50,206 bases of DNA from Moorena sp. SS36440bin_2 (GTDB lineage Bacteria > Cyanobacteriota > Cyanobacteriia > Cyanobacteriales > Coleofasciculaceae), in assembly GCA_011524395.1 (NCBI GenBank), contig WTKN01000230.1, positions 1 through 50,206 of the forward strand, written 5' to 3'. Below, in pieces: positions 25,663-34,687 of the stretch. The translations under genes and the position numbers were made by a program. Numbering within the stretch: position 1 is the stretch's first letter; each line of letters starts with the position of its first letter. Under the pieces are notes generated by a model that saw only the letters and a list, made by a program, of their open reading frames with translations, was not told the DNA's origin and searched no databases.

Positions 25663-25986
25663 ATGAACCATCGTTATTGGAGAACCTTTATCGAAGCAGC
25701 TGCTTTCACTACCTGCCTGATGTTTGTCAATGGGATTCCCCCAATGACTGAAAATTTTATCTCTGGAACCCTTATGAATAATAAGGTTTTCCAGAATTAT
25801 CAGGATGGCGTTAAGGAAGTAGTCGCTCAAAAATATACTTACCCCTTGAATATTTCATCACTATCATTCTTAGGGAGCGTAGACTTACCTGAAACCTTAT
25901 GGAATGTCAAGTCTCACCAATTAACAGCATCAACGGTGAAGCAGGAATATTTCATTGATTCTGCCTTCAGCTTAGGGAGTTTTTAA
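25663..25986 (+). CDS. Hypothetical protein (107 aa) with N-terminal hydrophobic segment
   Basis: I do not recognise this protein. Residues 8-27 (FIEAAAFTTCLMFVNGIPPM) form a hydrophobic segment that could be a signal peptide or membrane anchor. The rest is soluble with no known motif (VFQNYQDGVKEVVAQKYTYPLN). The ATG at 25663 is followed by a plausible reading frame ending at 25986. The next gene starts 52 nt later on the same strand, suggesting co-transcription. Its codon use looks ordinary, which supports a real gene, but it could be a lineage-specific orphan. Confidence 0.55.
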   Translation: MNHRYWRTFIEAAAFTTCLMFVNGIPPMTENFISGTLMNNKVFQNYQDGVKEVVAQKYTYPLNISSLSFLGSVDLPETLWNVKSHQLTASTVKQEYFIDSAFSLGSF

Positions 25987-26037
25987 TGATGATATTCATA
26001 GGTTTATTAGACTATAAATAGATAATCAGGAGTTAAA

Positions 26038-26616
26038 ATGTTACAAGTGTGTCTACAGCAATCCTGGCCCCAGGATAAACCAATTAGCAAAATTGTATTT
26101 CCAGCAATTTTACCAAGCAGCTTGGGAAATTTTGCCACCTTATGCTTGATGTTATCCCCACAAGAAATGCAGTATTATCTATTCAGCAAGCCCCACAGTC
26201 AATTTGTCTTCATCAATTCGCCTCATCCGATGCTACTATGGGTTACTGTACTTCACTCTACAGCACACGACTCTCGGTTACTCCCTTGCTATCTAGACTT
26301 GAAAACCTCGAAAGTTCAGACTATTACTCGTTGCTTAGCAGATAAAGGCTTCTATCGACTACTGTTGTTTTCCACTGAAGAACCACAACGCTGTAACCAG
26401 GTAATGACAGTAACACTTACACCCCAACAATGCCAAATGTTACAAGACTCGGCTAATACTAGTCAAACCTCACAACCTATAGCTCAAGCCATAGTCAGCA
26501 GACGCATACTAAAGCTTAAATTTGAACAACTCAAATCCCAAATGTTGAATAAATGGGATGCTCTGGACCAGTTGAATTCTCCAACCCAGGCAGAACTTGC
26601 TCATTCGATTTCCTAG
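26038..26616 (+). CDS. Hypothetical protein (192 aa)
   Basis: I do not recognise the family. The product is mainly soluble, with several short beta-like hydrophobic stretches (LLPCYLDLKTSKVQTITRCL, GFYRLLLFSTEEPQRCNQV) and a C-terminal Gln/Lys-rich helix (ILKLKFEQLKSQMLNKWDALDQL). A possible ribosome site, AATCAGGAG, precedes the ATG. It follows the 107-aa gene by 52 nt, so the two may be an operon. No signal peptide or metal-binding motif is seen. It is probably a conserved cyanobacterial protein, but a function cannot be given. Confidence 0.65.
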   Translation: MLQVCLQQSWPQDKPISKIVFPAILPSSLGNFATLCLMLSPQEMQYYLFSKPHSQFVFINSPHPMLLWVTVLHSTAHDSRLLPCYLDLKTSKVQTITRCLADKGFYRLLLFSTEEPQRCNQVMTVTLTPQQCQMLQDSANTSQTSQPIAQAIVSRRILKLKFEQLKSQMLNKWDALDQLNSPTQAELAHSIS

Positions 26617-26800
26617 TGCCCAGCTTTTTATAACCTTAGGTATGATGAGGTCATTGCTAGCATGATATAATTGGGCTTTGACTACTTATCATTGTGGCAA
26701 GCTGGCTGATTAGTCATTAGTTATTAGGTAGATATCACAAAGAACAAATTGCTAATGATTAATAATGACTAATTAAAATTTATTCACGATCGAGATTTTC

Positions 26801-27610
26801 CTAATTGTTCACAATTGGCAAGAACTCCTTTCTCTGTGATGAATATTCCCAGGCAATTCCGTCTGGATCTTTACTTTGACTCCATTGTGAAAAGTCTGCA
26901 TCAGATTTACGTTTACCAACTGTGCTGGAATGAACATCCAGTCGCTTCGCTAATTCGGCTTGGATCAGAGGTTGATAAACTTTCTTATCCTGCTTCTTTT
27001 TGACCCGTTTTTTTTGTTCACCTGAAGTGTCACCAGTCAAGGCAGCTAGTTTTGAGGCCACAGATTCTTGTGATCTTGGAGTTTCTAGCAATTTTGGGAT
27101 GTCACTGCTAGAGAACTCATCTTTTTGGAGCTGTAGTTCCAAAGACGGGGTTGCTTGACTGGTTTTGGATTCACTCTCAGGCTCCAAGGAGGATTCACTT
27201 TCAGGCTCTAAGGATGGTTCACTCTCATCAAAGATACTACCAAGAGCGCTAGCGGTCAGAAAGTAATAAACAGTGCCTTTGTCATCATAGGTTTGACTCT
27301 GAGCTCCAAACTCCTGTGCCTTTTTGTCTAAATACTGTTTGGCTGCAGTTCCAGAAATATCGGCCTTGATCGACAAGTCAATGGGTGTCAGACAGCCTTG
27401 GTTATCTTTAATCAGTTGATTGAAGAAGGGATTAACTTTCCGAGTCCACTTCTGCCATTGATATTGCTGCCAAAGCCTGATGATGATAATTAGGGTAAGT
27501 ATGGCCAGTACTATTGGCCATGCCTTTAGCAAAAGAACCATCACCAATGCGACGGGGATGATCAGAATGAGAATTCCAGTGGCACTGCTATCGATTACTT
27601 TTCCAGTCAT
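26801..27610 (-). CDS. Membrane protein with winged-helix-like segments, hypothetical
   Basis: The 269-aa product has two hydrophobic helices at the N-terminus (GILILIIPVALVMVLLLKAW and IVLAILTLIIIIRLW, residues 13-45). A cytoplasmic part follows: residues 68-115 (CLTPIDLSIKADISGTAAKQ, then YLDKKAQEFG) resemble a winged helix. A Ser/Glu-rich spacer contains a repeated LEPESESSLEPESES stretch. A second HTH-like segment (QAELAKRLDVHSSTVGKRKSD) and a tail follow. It could be a membrane-anchored DNA-binding or adaptor protein (inference). I do not recognise a named family. The spacer repeat is encoded by repeated GGCTC(C/T)AAGGA-type DNA. Confidence 0.7.
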   Translation of the reverse strand: MTGKVIDSSATGILILIIPVALVMVLLLKAWPIVLAILTLIIIIRLWQQYQWQKWTRKVNPFFNQLIKDNQGCLTPIDLSIKADISGTAAKQYLDKKAQEFGAQSQTYDDKGTVYYFLTASALGSIFDESEPSLEPESESSLEPESESKTSQATPSLELQLQKDEFSSSDIPKLLETPRSQESVASKLAALTGDTSGEQKKRVKKKQDKKVYQPLIQAELAKRLDVHSSTVGKRKSDADFSQWSQSKDPDGIAWEYSSQRKEFLPIVNN

Positions 27611-28247
27611 CTGACTTTACGGGGTAGGGAAACCGCGTCTGTCTTGGTGCGCGTTCCCATGGCGAGGTCTCTCGCCGGGGTCGCACCGCTTTTAAAGCGC
27701 GGAGGAACTACAAAACCAGCGGTTTTAACCGCCGTCAAACAACCCTTTTCAGGGTGAGGGATTTAAAAAATCCCCCAAAACTCCCATTTCTGGGGTTAAG
27801 TTTGCCTAGCCAATGTTATCGGTCGGTACTATCCAGATGGCACTGTCTTACCCCTCGTACAACTGTTTAACCACCCGGTTCTAGAGCTTGAGACTGGCAC
27901 GCATCCCAAGGTAGGAACTTCAACGCTTGCCGATAACGTAGTCCTGGTAAGACTTAGGCTGGTCAGCTACCTAAAGAAAGAGGCTCGTTTGCGTAAGCGT
28001 GTGCTTCGCACAAGGCTCCGTCTATTCAGAGCGGGGTGCTGACATCCCTGTTGACGGATTTACTTGACCAACTCCCTCGCTCAACTGCTTGGGAGGGGGT
28101 ATAGTTAATAGTTTATTCGTTTACGAGGCATTGAGGGGCTATCCACTCAAGTCACCGACTGTGGATGATTAATAATTGGTAAACATTTCTACCATTACCG
28201 ATGCCCTATTCCCAGTAAGAGTCACCACTTCTTGCTAGTAGTCTTAG
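27611..28247 (+). other. Structured gene-free segment
   Basis: No gene is seen in 637 bp. A GGTGCGCGTTC hairpin repeat (27640-27690) is followed by a dense series of stems that look like a structured RNA (27790-28115, separate entry). The last part (28120-28247) is plain AT-rich sequence. Confidence 0.55.
27740..28115 (+). ncRNA. Candidate orphan omega RNA-like structured RNA (IscB-type scaffold?)
   Basis: The plus strand shows many short stems. Examples are GGGATTT/AAATCCC (about 27762-27778), CCCA/TGGG (about 27784-27797), GTGC-TTC-GCAC (about 28000-28010) and CTCCC/GGGAG (28071-28096). GGTAG...CTACC encloses an AGTCCTGGTAAGACTT branch (about 27910-27980). The order CTGGCACGCATCCC, CGCTTGCCGATAACGTAG, TGGTAAGACTT, GAGCGGGGTGCTGACA matches my recollection of IscB-associated omega RNA scaffolds upstream of cyanobacterial RRXRR/HNH genes. 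No IscB or TnpB gene follows, so it would act in trans. The assignment rests on memory of the motif order and is unproven. Confidence 0.42.
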
Positions 28248-29048
28248 TTAACTCAGGTTAGTCAGGGCAAGACGTTTAAACATCGCCACCCGTGCCTTGG
28301 TTGCTAAGGTATCATCGAGTGGTTCTAAGGACACTGGTATATGATACTTTTGCTTGAGGGCAGTTTGGATCAGCCAATCAGCAAGAAAGGGGTTTTTCGG
28401 TAACAGCGGACCGTGGGAGTAGGTTGCGATCGCATTTCGATAAAATGCTCCTTCTGTACCATCTTCCCCATTGTTACCATATCCTTTGACCACTTGAGCT
28501 AGGGGTTCGACATTACCTAAATAGGTACGACCACCGTGATTTTCAAAGCCAATCACTACTGGATTTTTCCCGAGCATAGCCTTTAAGTCTTGGGCTAGGG
28601 GTGATGCAGTAATCTTAAATACCACATTCCCAATGCAACGGCGAGCATCTACGCCAGGATGCTTGCTGACCAAATCCAGCAACCCTAAGCCCTGAATCCG
28701 CTTACCTACAGCTGGTTCATAGTAGTGACCTAGCAATTGAGGTGAGCCACAGGTAAATACCCCCGGTGTACCTCCTTCAATTTTCTCTTGTAGCGCATTG
28801 GCTTTGCTACCTTGTAAGTCTCGCATAACAATTTCTTGCTGTCTATCTTGAGCACCACCACCCATTAAGATATCCACTTTATAGAATTGCTCAGTAGGAG
28901 TCTGCTGATCCAGGGGGATTACATTGACTCGAATGCCTCGCCACTGGGTTCGTTGTTGTAAGCAGATGACATTACCCCGATCGCCGTAGGTACTCATTAG
29001 GGTAGGGTAAAGCCAGCCTATAGTTAATTCTAGTTGTTCGGAATTCAT
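28248..29048 (-). CDS. gatD: Type 1 glutamine amidotransferase, GatD-like (MurT/GatD partner)
   Basis: The product is a class I amidotransferase domain of the CobB/CobQ type: LTIGWLYPTLMSTYGDRGNVICL at the start, the glutaminase Cys100 in GVFTCGSPQLLG, GFENHGGRTYLG, and the histidine in YSHGPLLPKNPFLADWLI. In bacteria GatD with MurT amidates the D-glutamate of lipid II. MurT is not adjacent in the window. The usual nucleophile context CGGYQLLG is here CGSPQLLG, with the Cys kept. The length of 266 aa fits the family. It is a single-gene unit, divergent from lgt, with a repeat-containing gap of 370 bp. Confidence 0.85.
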   Translation of the reverse strand: MNSEQLELTIGWLYPTLMSTYGDRGNVICLQQRTQWRGIRVNVIPLDQQTPTEQFYKVDILMGGGAQDRQQEIVMRDLQGSKANALQEKIEGGTPGVFTCGSPQLLGHYYEPAVGKRIQGLGLLDLVSKHPGVDARRCIGNVVFKITASPLAQDLKAMLGKNPVVIGFENHGGRTYLGNVEPLAQVVKGYGNNGEDGTEGAFYRNAIATYSHGPLLPKNPFLADWLIQTALKQKYHIPVSLEPLDDTLATKARVAMFKRLALTNLS

Positions 29049-29417
29049 CTTGGGTTGAAGGTGATTTGGTTGTTCGCCTTTGGCATCCCTTGTCGGGTAG
29101 GTTTAAGGTCAGAAGGTTGTTCGCAAAGCGTGACCGAAGGTCAAGGTTGTTCTATGGACAAGTGACTTGCCATAATCGAGGCTGTTACAGGAATTTATTG
29201 ACAGCTTTGACAGCTATATAGTCTATTTATACTTTCTTACAGCAGTTATGGCAGAAGCTTAACAAAGTCCCGATACCTCGACCAAGCACTTGATCAGAAT
29301 ATTTCTATCACCATTACACCCCATCATCCCATCCTCTCATCACCCGATTATCAATTGGCCTAGTTTTGTGATCACTTAACTGATGCTCTAGGAGACTACA
29401 ATGAAACTTGTGGTTTG
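29049..29417. other. Intergenic region between gatD and lgt
   Basis: No gene is seen. There are AAGGTTGTTCGC-type repeats (29070-29150) shared with the gap near 22420. A CATCACCCCATC-like tract (about 29310-29350) is the reverse of the GGGTGATG tandem units at 24985. Promoters for gatD and lgt are expected here but not identifiable. Confidence 0.5.
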
Positions 29418-30314
29418 ATGCCTATCGATAAATCAATGCTGCAAGCAATCTCTGCTCTAACCCTAGGGTTCCAATTTGTTTCTCCTGGGCCAATAATCGT
29501 TGAACTCGGACCCGTAACAATCCGCTGGTACGGACTATTGATTGCCTCAGCAGTGTTAATTGGAGTTAGCCTTTCCCAATACCTAGCCAAGAGTCGTAAC
29601 GTTAACCCAGATTTGTTGGGCGACTTGGCTATCTGGCTGGTGATTTCTGCGATTCCTGGAGCCAGACTTTACTATGTCTTGTTTCAGTGGGAGCAATACG
29701 CCCAGCGTCCAGACCAAATTATTGCGATTTGGAATGGTGGGATTGCCATTCATGGCGCTATCTTGGGTGGTATCTTAGCTGCAACAATTTTTGCCCGCCT
29801 CAATAAACTGTCTGTCTGGCTGTTAGTTGATCTAGTAGTTCCTTCTCTGATATTGGGTCAAGCAATCGGACGTTGGGGGAATTTCTTTAATTCCGAAGCC
29901 TTTGGCGCTCCCACGGATTTACCTTGGAAATTGTATATTCCACCACTACAGCGTCCCCCAGGGTTTCAGAATTTTGAATATTTCCATCCCACCTTTCTGT
30001 ATGAGTCTTTGTGGAACTTATTGGTCTTTGGGTTACTGATGACTCTGTTCTTTCGGGATTTACGCCGCAAACCCCATCTGAAGGTAGGGACGATGGCTCT
30101 AGTTTATATGGTGGCCTATAGTACTGGTCGCTTCTGGATTGAGGCATTGCGGATGGATAGTCTGATGCTCGGTCCATTACGCATTGCTCAAGTAGTTAGT
30201 TTGGTTGCGATCGCATTGGGAGTTGCTGGTTTAGGGTGGCTGTATTGGATGGGTCGGTCTTTGCCAGATGTTGTTCCAGTCGATAATCAGCAGTGGGATA
30301 CGGTATCTAAATAA
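29418..30314 (+). CDS. lgt: Prolipoprotein diacylglyceryl transferase
   Basis: Lgt attaches diacylglycerol to the lipobox cysteine of prolipoproteins at the cytoplasmic membrane. The 298-aa protein has about seven transmembrane helices and the signature [13 protein letters not shown] (family pattern GRxGNFxNxExxG). Other family parts are [16 protein letters not shown] near the N-terminus, [34 protein letters not shown] and the late [10 protein letters not shown] start at the ATG at 29418; a TTG one codon earlier gives one more residue. A likely terminator follows directly. The gene is solitary. The substrates include the DUF547 lipoprotein encoded at 5601. Confidence 0.96.
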   Translation: MPIDKSMLQAISALTLGFQFVSPGPIIVELGPVTIRWYGLLIASAVLIGVSLSQYLAKSRNVNPDLLGDLAIWLVISAIPGARLYYVLFQWEQYAQRPDQIIAIWNGGIAIHGAILGGILAATIFARLNKLSVWLLVDLVVPSLILGQAIGRWGNFFNSEAFGAPTDLPWKLYIPPLQRPPGFQNFEYFHPTFLYESLWNLLVFGLLMTLFFRDLRRKPHLKVGTMALVYMVAYSTGRFWIEALRMDSLMLGPLRIAQVVSLVAIALGVAGLGWLYWMGRSLPDVVPVDNQQWDTVSK

Positions 30315-30345
30315 AAAAAGCCCCAGAGTTTAGCTCTAGGACTTT
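30310..30345 (+). terminator. Probable terminator after lgt
   Basis: AAAGCCCCAGAG pairs imperfectly with CTCTAGGACTTT across a TTTAG loop, right after the lgt stop. The T-run after the stem is short (ACTTT then ACC), so termination may be partial. Confidence 0.55.
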
Positions 30346-30630
30346 ACCAGGGTGCATCTACCACTTTCTTTTTACTGGGTAGATCAGGTTAATCCGGACA
30401 ATTTTGGAATACAGGAATCTGTGATCAGTTTTGATAGTGGGAAGATGGGGCAACGGATGCTTCGAGCCCATGTCACCGGTAGATAACTGTCTGGTAGTTG
30501 ACCCAAAATACTCGCAGCTAAAGGGTCATTGGTAAAAGGTCGGGATTAATCACAAATACCAATTACCCTTTACCAATGACCAATTATTCAATTTTGACAA
30601 TATTCATGTTCTCGTAAATTATAGGGAACC
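30315..30630. other. Gap between lgt and the transporter permease
   Basis: Apart from the terminator-like hairpin, no gene is seen. CAGGGTGCATCTA at 30348-30360 is the reverse complement of TAGATGCACCCTG at 9835-9847. Further copies may exist elsewhere in the genome. Nothing else is recognised. Confidence 0.45.
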
Positions 30631-32652
30631 TCAAATTCCAGAAGTTGCTCCAACTTTGCTAGCTTCTTCAACCCAGCTATCAAACAACTTTTGATTCTTT
30701 TTAATCCATTCTTGGCTATGGCGACGGATATCTGCTGGGCTATTTTCCCCCTTTTCGGCCCGTAGGCTTTCAGCATTAATATCCTCAATCGGCATCTTAA
30801 ATCCCTCAAACAATTTTCTGGCTGCTGGGTTGGCTGCTATAAATTTTTTGTTGGCCACAAAGCGAACCCGATCCACCGCAAATCCCAGATTTTTCCCATC
30901 AATTGAAGTATGTTTTTCTGTCAACCCTTTCTGGGGTCCTGGTAGATTGGTTTGGGCAACTTCTAGCCAAACCACATCCTCATCCGGTTTTAATACCGTA
31001 GCCAGCCACAGGGGAGTCCAGGTATAGTATAGGATTGGTTTTCCTTGTTTGTAGCGAGCAATGGTATTGGCAATTAGGACACTATATTCTCCTTGGTCGT
31101 GTTCCACAGTATCCCTGAGCCCATAAGCATCTAAGTGATGCTCAATAACTAACTCACATCCCCAACCGGGAATACAACCAGCTAAATTTGCCTTACCATT
31201 GCCATCAAAGTCAAAGAGTTTGGCAATTTTAGGGTCTTTGAGTTGCTCCAAATTGGTGATATTGTATTTTTCAGCAGTTTTTTTATCAATCTGATACCCT
31301 TGCAACAGATCAGAAACAATAACTCCAACTCGCTCTAATTTCTTGTCGCCACCATTTTTTTCAAAGAATTCTGTGTGCAGGTTTTCCCAGTGGCTAGCGG
31401 TAAAATCAAGGTCGTTATTACCCAAAGCAATGTGGCTGGTGGTTGGTTGGAGTTGTTTGGGTTTTTCAATCTCGTAACCAAGCTTTTCCAGAGCCGTGTT
31501 AACGATGTAGGTCATGAATTGTGAATCGGCTAGATAACCATAGGTAGAGCGTACCTTCACCCCTTTCCCAGGTAGTCCTATTTCTGATGCAGTTAATTCG
31601 GTTGTAGATTGGGGAATTTGTTGCCAGCTGATGAAACCCACAAGCAATGCCACTAAAACCATTGCAGCAACATTAGCCCCAGTTAGTGGTTTTTTTGTTA
31701 ACCTCAAACGCACAAAACCAATGGGTCCTCGCTCTAGCCAAGGGATTTGGTTGTTGCCTTGACTCACCACTTGAGTGATCCGGTCGAGCATCACCGCAAT
31801 CAGAACGATGCTTAATCCTCCCACAGCAGCTAGTCCGACATTCACCCGACCGAGACCTTGTAAGACCATCTGTCCCAATCCCCCGACACCAATCATAGAA
31901 GTCACCACGGACATCGATAGTGCTAATAGGATGGCTTGGTTGACTCCAGCTAGGATAGTTGGCATGGCTAGGGGAATTTGCACTTCCCAAAGCATTTGTG
32001 TTGGGGTTGAGCCAAATGCGATCGCAGCTTCGACAACTTCTGTAGATACTTGTCGGATGCCTAGGTTGGTCAGGCGAATCAAGGGGGGGACAGCAAAGAC
32101 TAAAGTAGCGATTACTCCAGGGACTGCACCAATGCCAAACAGCATTACCACTGGGACAAGATAGACGAATGACGGGAGGGTTTGCATGGCATCAAGCAGG
32201 GGTCGCAGGAATTTCTCCACGCGATCGTTACTAGCACAGGCAATGCCAAGAGAAATGCCAATCAGCACGCAAAAAACTACAGCTGTCACCACTAGCGCCA
32301 GGGTAGTCATTGCTTGTTCCCAAGCTCCAAAAAAGCCAATCAAGGTCAAGGCTATAAGGCTATAAATACCAATTTTACCACCAGCAATTTGCCATACTAT
32401 CAAGCCCATAATAATCAAGAAAATTAGGGGAGGAATGGATAGGAACAGCGATTCTATCCCTTCCAGAGTCCAGGTAATGGGCAAGCTAATTGCTTGAAAG
32501 AAGGGACGGAAGTTGTCAACTAGGAAATTAACTACTGCGGTAATCCACTCGTCCAGGGGTAAGGTATAAAGCTCAAAGGGATTCAAGATAATATCTAGAC
32601 CGACTTGGCTTGTTGCGATATTATTAAGGGATAGAATTAAATAATTGAACAC
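30631..32652 (-). CDS. Fused ABC permease and substrate-binding protein (glycine betaine/proline type)
   Basis: Residues 1-300 form the permease, with five or more membrane helices and the BPD_transp_1/EAA-like segment VEAAIAFGSTPTQMLWEVQIPLAMPTILAGVNQA. A transmembrane helix (MVLVALLVGFISW) leads to a periplasmic OpuAC/ProX-type domain (about 370-673). This domain carries the GCIPGWGCE loop, HWENLHTEFF, and the aromatic cage YYTWTPLW that binds quaternary amines such as glycine betaine. A fused ProW-ProX layout is known in cyanobacteria. The start at 32652 is GTG; other starts are possible. The companion ATPase gene lies 205 nt upstream on the same strand. Confidence 0.92.
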   Translation of the reverse strand: MFNYLILSLNNIATSQVGLDIILNPFELYTLPLDEWITAVVNFLVDNFRPFFQAISLPITWTLEGIESLFLSIPPLIFLIIMGLIVWQIAGGKIGIYSLIALTLIGFFGAWEQAMTTLALVVTAVVFCVLIGISLGIACASNDRVEKFLRPLLDAMQTLPSFVYLVPVVMLFGIGAVPGVIATLVFAVPPLIRLTNLGIRQVSTEVVEAAIAFGSTPTQMLWEVQIPLAMPTILAGVNQAILLALSMSVVTSMIGVGGLGQMVLQGLGRVNVGLAAVGGLSIVLIAVMLDRITQVVSQGNNQIPWLERGPIGFVRLRLTKKPLTGANVAAMVLVALLVGFISWQQIPQSTTELTASEIGLPGKGVKVRSTYGYLADSQFMTYIVNTALEKLGYEIEKPKQLQPTTSHIALGNNDLDFTASHWENLHTEFFEKNGGDKKLERVGVIVSDLLQGYQIDKKTAEKYNITNLEQLKDPKIAKLFDFDGNGKANLAGCIPGWGCELVIEHHLDAYGLRDTVEHDQGEYSVLIANTIARYKQGKPILYYTWTPLWLATVLKPDEDVVWLEVAQTNLPGPQKGLTEKHTSIDGKNLGFAVDRVRFVANKKFIAANPAARKLFEGFKMPIEDINAESLRAEKGENSPADIRRHSQEWIKKNQKLFDSWVEEASKVGATSGI

Positions 32653-32857
32653 AATACTATTCCGAGGAACCTTCTTATAGTATAGATTGTCGATTTATCT
32701 AGATATTTTGTTTTTCAGCATTCAGCTATCAGCATTCACCTTTCCGTAACTAAGATTAAACGAATGCTTACCTCTTTTATTTAACAGCTGTTGGCTTAGC
32801 ATGGGCGTAGGGCATCAGCTGATAGCTGATACGCGACACGCTGATAGCTGATAGCAT

Positions 32858-34084
32858 TTAGTATTCAGCTACCTTGTCTTGGACAACCTTTTGAGGTTTG
32901 CCAATACTAGCGATAAGATCAGACTGTTCGACCATTCCTTTGAATGTACCGTCAGTATCGACTACAGCAACAGGAAGTCCATCTCGGTAGAGGTGAAATA
33001 TATCTTCTAGGTGGGTGGAAGCGTTGACTGTGGGGAAGTCTGTTTCCATCACTTCAGTAATATCTTCGGTTCCTTTTTGGAGGACTGCTTCGAGCCATTG
33101 TTTCTTGACAATTCCAACTGGTTTGCTGTGTTCATCGACAACATACATTTGTTGGAGGTGATGGTCTATCATCTGTTCCAGTCCAACCTTAGCAGAGTTT
33201 TCTTTAAGAACTAAGGCAGGAGTTTGACGAGCAATTGACCCAGTTTTTAGGACTTGGGCGCGGTTAACATCTTGGATGAATGCACTGATGTAGTCGTCAG
33301 CTGGTTGGTTAATCAGTTCTTCTGGTGTGCCAATTTGGACAATATAACCGTCTTTCATCACTGCTATGTGATCGCCCATCTTTAGGGCTTCTTGAATATC
33401 ATGGCTGATAAATACAATGGTTTTGTGCAGTTCTGTTTGGAGTCGCAGTAATTCATCCTGCATGTCCCGCCGAATCAGGGGGTCGAGGGCGCTGAATGCC
33501 TCATCCATAAGTAAAATCTCGGCATCTGTGGCTAAAGCGCGGGCTAAACCTACCCGTTGACGCATTCCACCACTCAGAGAAGAAGGTAAATAATCTGCCC
33601 ATTGGGATAAACCTACCACTTCTAAGGTTTCCAAGGCTTTTTTGCGGCGTTTGGCTTGATCTATTCCCCGGACCTTGAGACCATACCCTACATTTTCTGC
33701 AACTGTTTTGTGGGGAAATAATCCAAATCGCTGAAACACCATTGATACCTTGCTCTGGCGAATCTCTCGCATCCGCTTCTCATCAACATGGGCAATGTCT
33801 TCATCATCGATATAGATATTGCCGCTGGTGGGATTAATTAAGCGGTTAATACAGCGAGCTAGGGTAGATTTTCCGGAACCGGATAACCCCATGACCACAA
33901 ATAATTCTCCTTTATTGACGGTCATAGAAACATCAGCAATACCTAAGACTTGACCGGTTTTTTCTAAGATAGAATCCCTACTCCCACCTTGGCGAAATAG
34001 TTTGAGGGCAGCTTGGGGTTTTTCGCCATAAATTTTAATCAGATGTTCAATACGAATTTTGGGGTTTGAATTAGTAGTAGTCAT
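32858..34084 (-). CDS. proV: Glycine betaine/L-proline ABC transporter ATP-binding subunit
   Basis: I start at the ATG at 34084 (MTTTNSNPKIRIEHLIKIYGE), which matches ProV N-termini better than the frame opening at 34189. Walker A is MGLSGSGKST and the Q-loop segment is MVFQRFGLFPHKTVAENVGYGL. The signature is LSGGMRQRVGLARALATD, followed by Walker B EILLMDEAFSALDPLIR. H-loop and helical portions follow, and then two CBS domains at the C-terminus (about 290-408; MYVVDEHSKPVGIVKKQWL and LPVAVVDTDGTFKGMVEQSDLI), which sense ionic strength in OpuA-type transporters. It pairs with the fused permease/binding protein 205 nt downstream. A role in salt-stress uptake is inferred. Confidence 0.92.
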   Translation of the reverse strand: MTTTNSNPKIRIEHLIKIYGEKPQAALKLFRQGGSRDSILEKTGQVLGIADVSMTVNKGELFVVMGLSGSGKSTLARCINRLINPTSGNIYIDDEDIAHVDEKRMREIRQSKVSMVFQRFGLFPHKTVAENVGYGLKVRGIDQAKRRKKALETLEVVGLSQWADYLPSSLSGGMRQRVGLARALATDAEILLMDEAFSALDPLIRRDMQDELLRLQTELHKTIVFISHDIQEALKMGDHIAVMKDGYIVQIGTPEELINQPADDYISAFIQDVNRAQVLKTGSIARQTPALVLKENSAKVGLEQMIDHHLQQMYVVDEHSKPVGIVKKQWLEAVLQKGTEDITEVMETDFPTVNASTHLEDIFHLYRDGLPVAVVDTDGTFKGMVEQSDLIASIGKPQKVVQDKVAEY

Positions 34085-34189
34085 TAGTAGTTGTTGAAAA
34101 TTGGAAAAGGTTACTTTAAAAAAATGGTTACTAAAAACCCCTAGTTTATAAAAGTTACTCAGCAGACTTATTACTGAAGCACTCAGCAC

Positions 34190-34687
34190 TTGTTATTGCC
34201 ATTCATCTTAAATTTTATCTGGATCAATCCCTGCCTGTCGCAGTCGTTCTGCTAATTGCTCAGCTCGTTGCTCAGCTGTTTCAGCTCGTTGCTCAGCTGC
34301 TTCAGCTTCGGTCTTGGTTATGGTGCTATGCAAAAAATCTACTGTCACGTTTGGAAGCCTGGTATCTAATCACTGGGAAGAAAAAATGCACTAAGAGCGC
34401 GGTGTTAACCGCTAATATGAAGGTCTTTTCCCTAGACTAGTATATCTGTTCTCTTTACTCCCATTAACCAAGCACAAGGTACCTCACCCATTTAAGCACT
34501 ATTATATTCTATTTGTGATTTTGTCAACTTCTATGCCAAGACGAACATAGTTTTATGGCTGGCTAATGGGTTACCGTAGCGGCTCGTACCGAGCATCATG
34601 TTTACTAATCATGGTCACTGATAGGGTTCTGAGCATAAACCACGAACCCTCAACTCGTTTCTGCTCGAATAGTAATCAACCAAAGCT
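34190..34687. other. Gap with an endonuclease-gene fragment
   Basis: Contains the tail of a broken gene on the minus strand (34208-34369) and otherwise no gene. GTACCTCACCCATTTAAGC near 34480 resembles the motif beside the inverted repeat at 3160-3187. A short TTACCGTAGCGGCTCG stretch occurs near 34570. Confidence 0.5.
34208..34369 (-). pseudogene. C-terminal fragment of an Uma2-like endonuclease gene
   Basis: Reading the minus strand from 34369 gives LDTRLPNVTVDFLHSTITKT, then a run of EAEAAEQRAETAEQRAEQLA and finally ERLRQAGIDPDKI before a TAA at 34208-34210. Heptad-like AEQRAE repeats ending in LRxxGIDPDxI are the usual tail of cyanobacterial Uma2/DUF820-type nuclease genes. The catalytic part is absent and a TGA stands directly upstream in frame (34370-34372). 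It is best read as a 3' remnant. Confidence 0.55.

Noticed and set aside
9835-30360. 13-bp shared motif TAGATGCACCCTG / CAGGGTGCATCTA
   Set aside because: Only two short copies in inverted orientation; no boundary or function can be supported.
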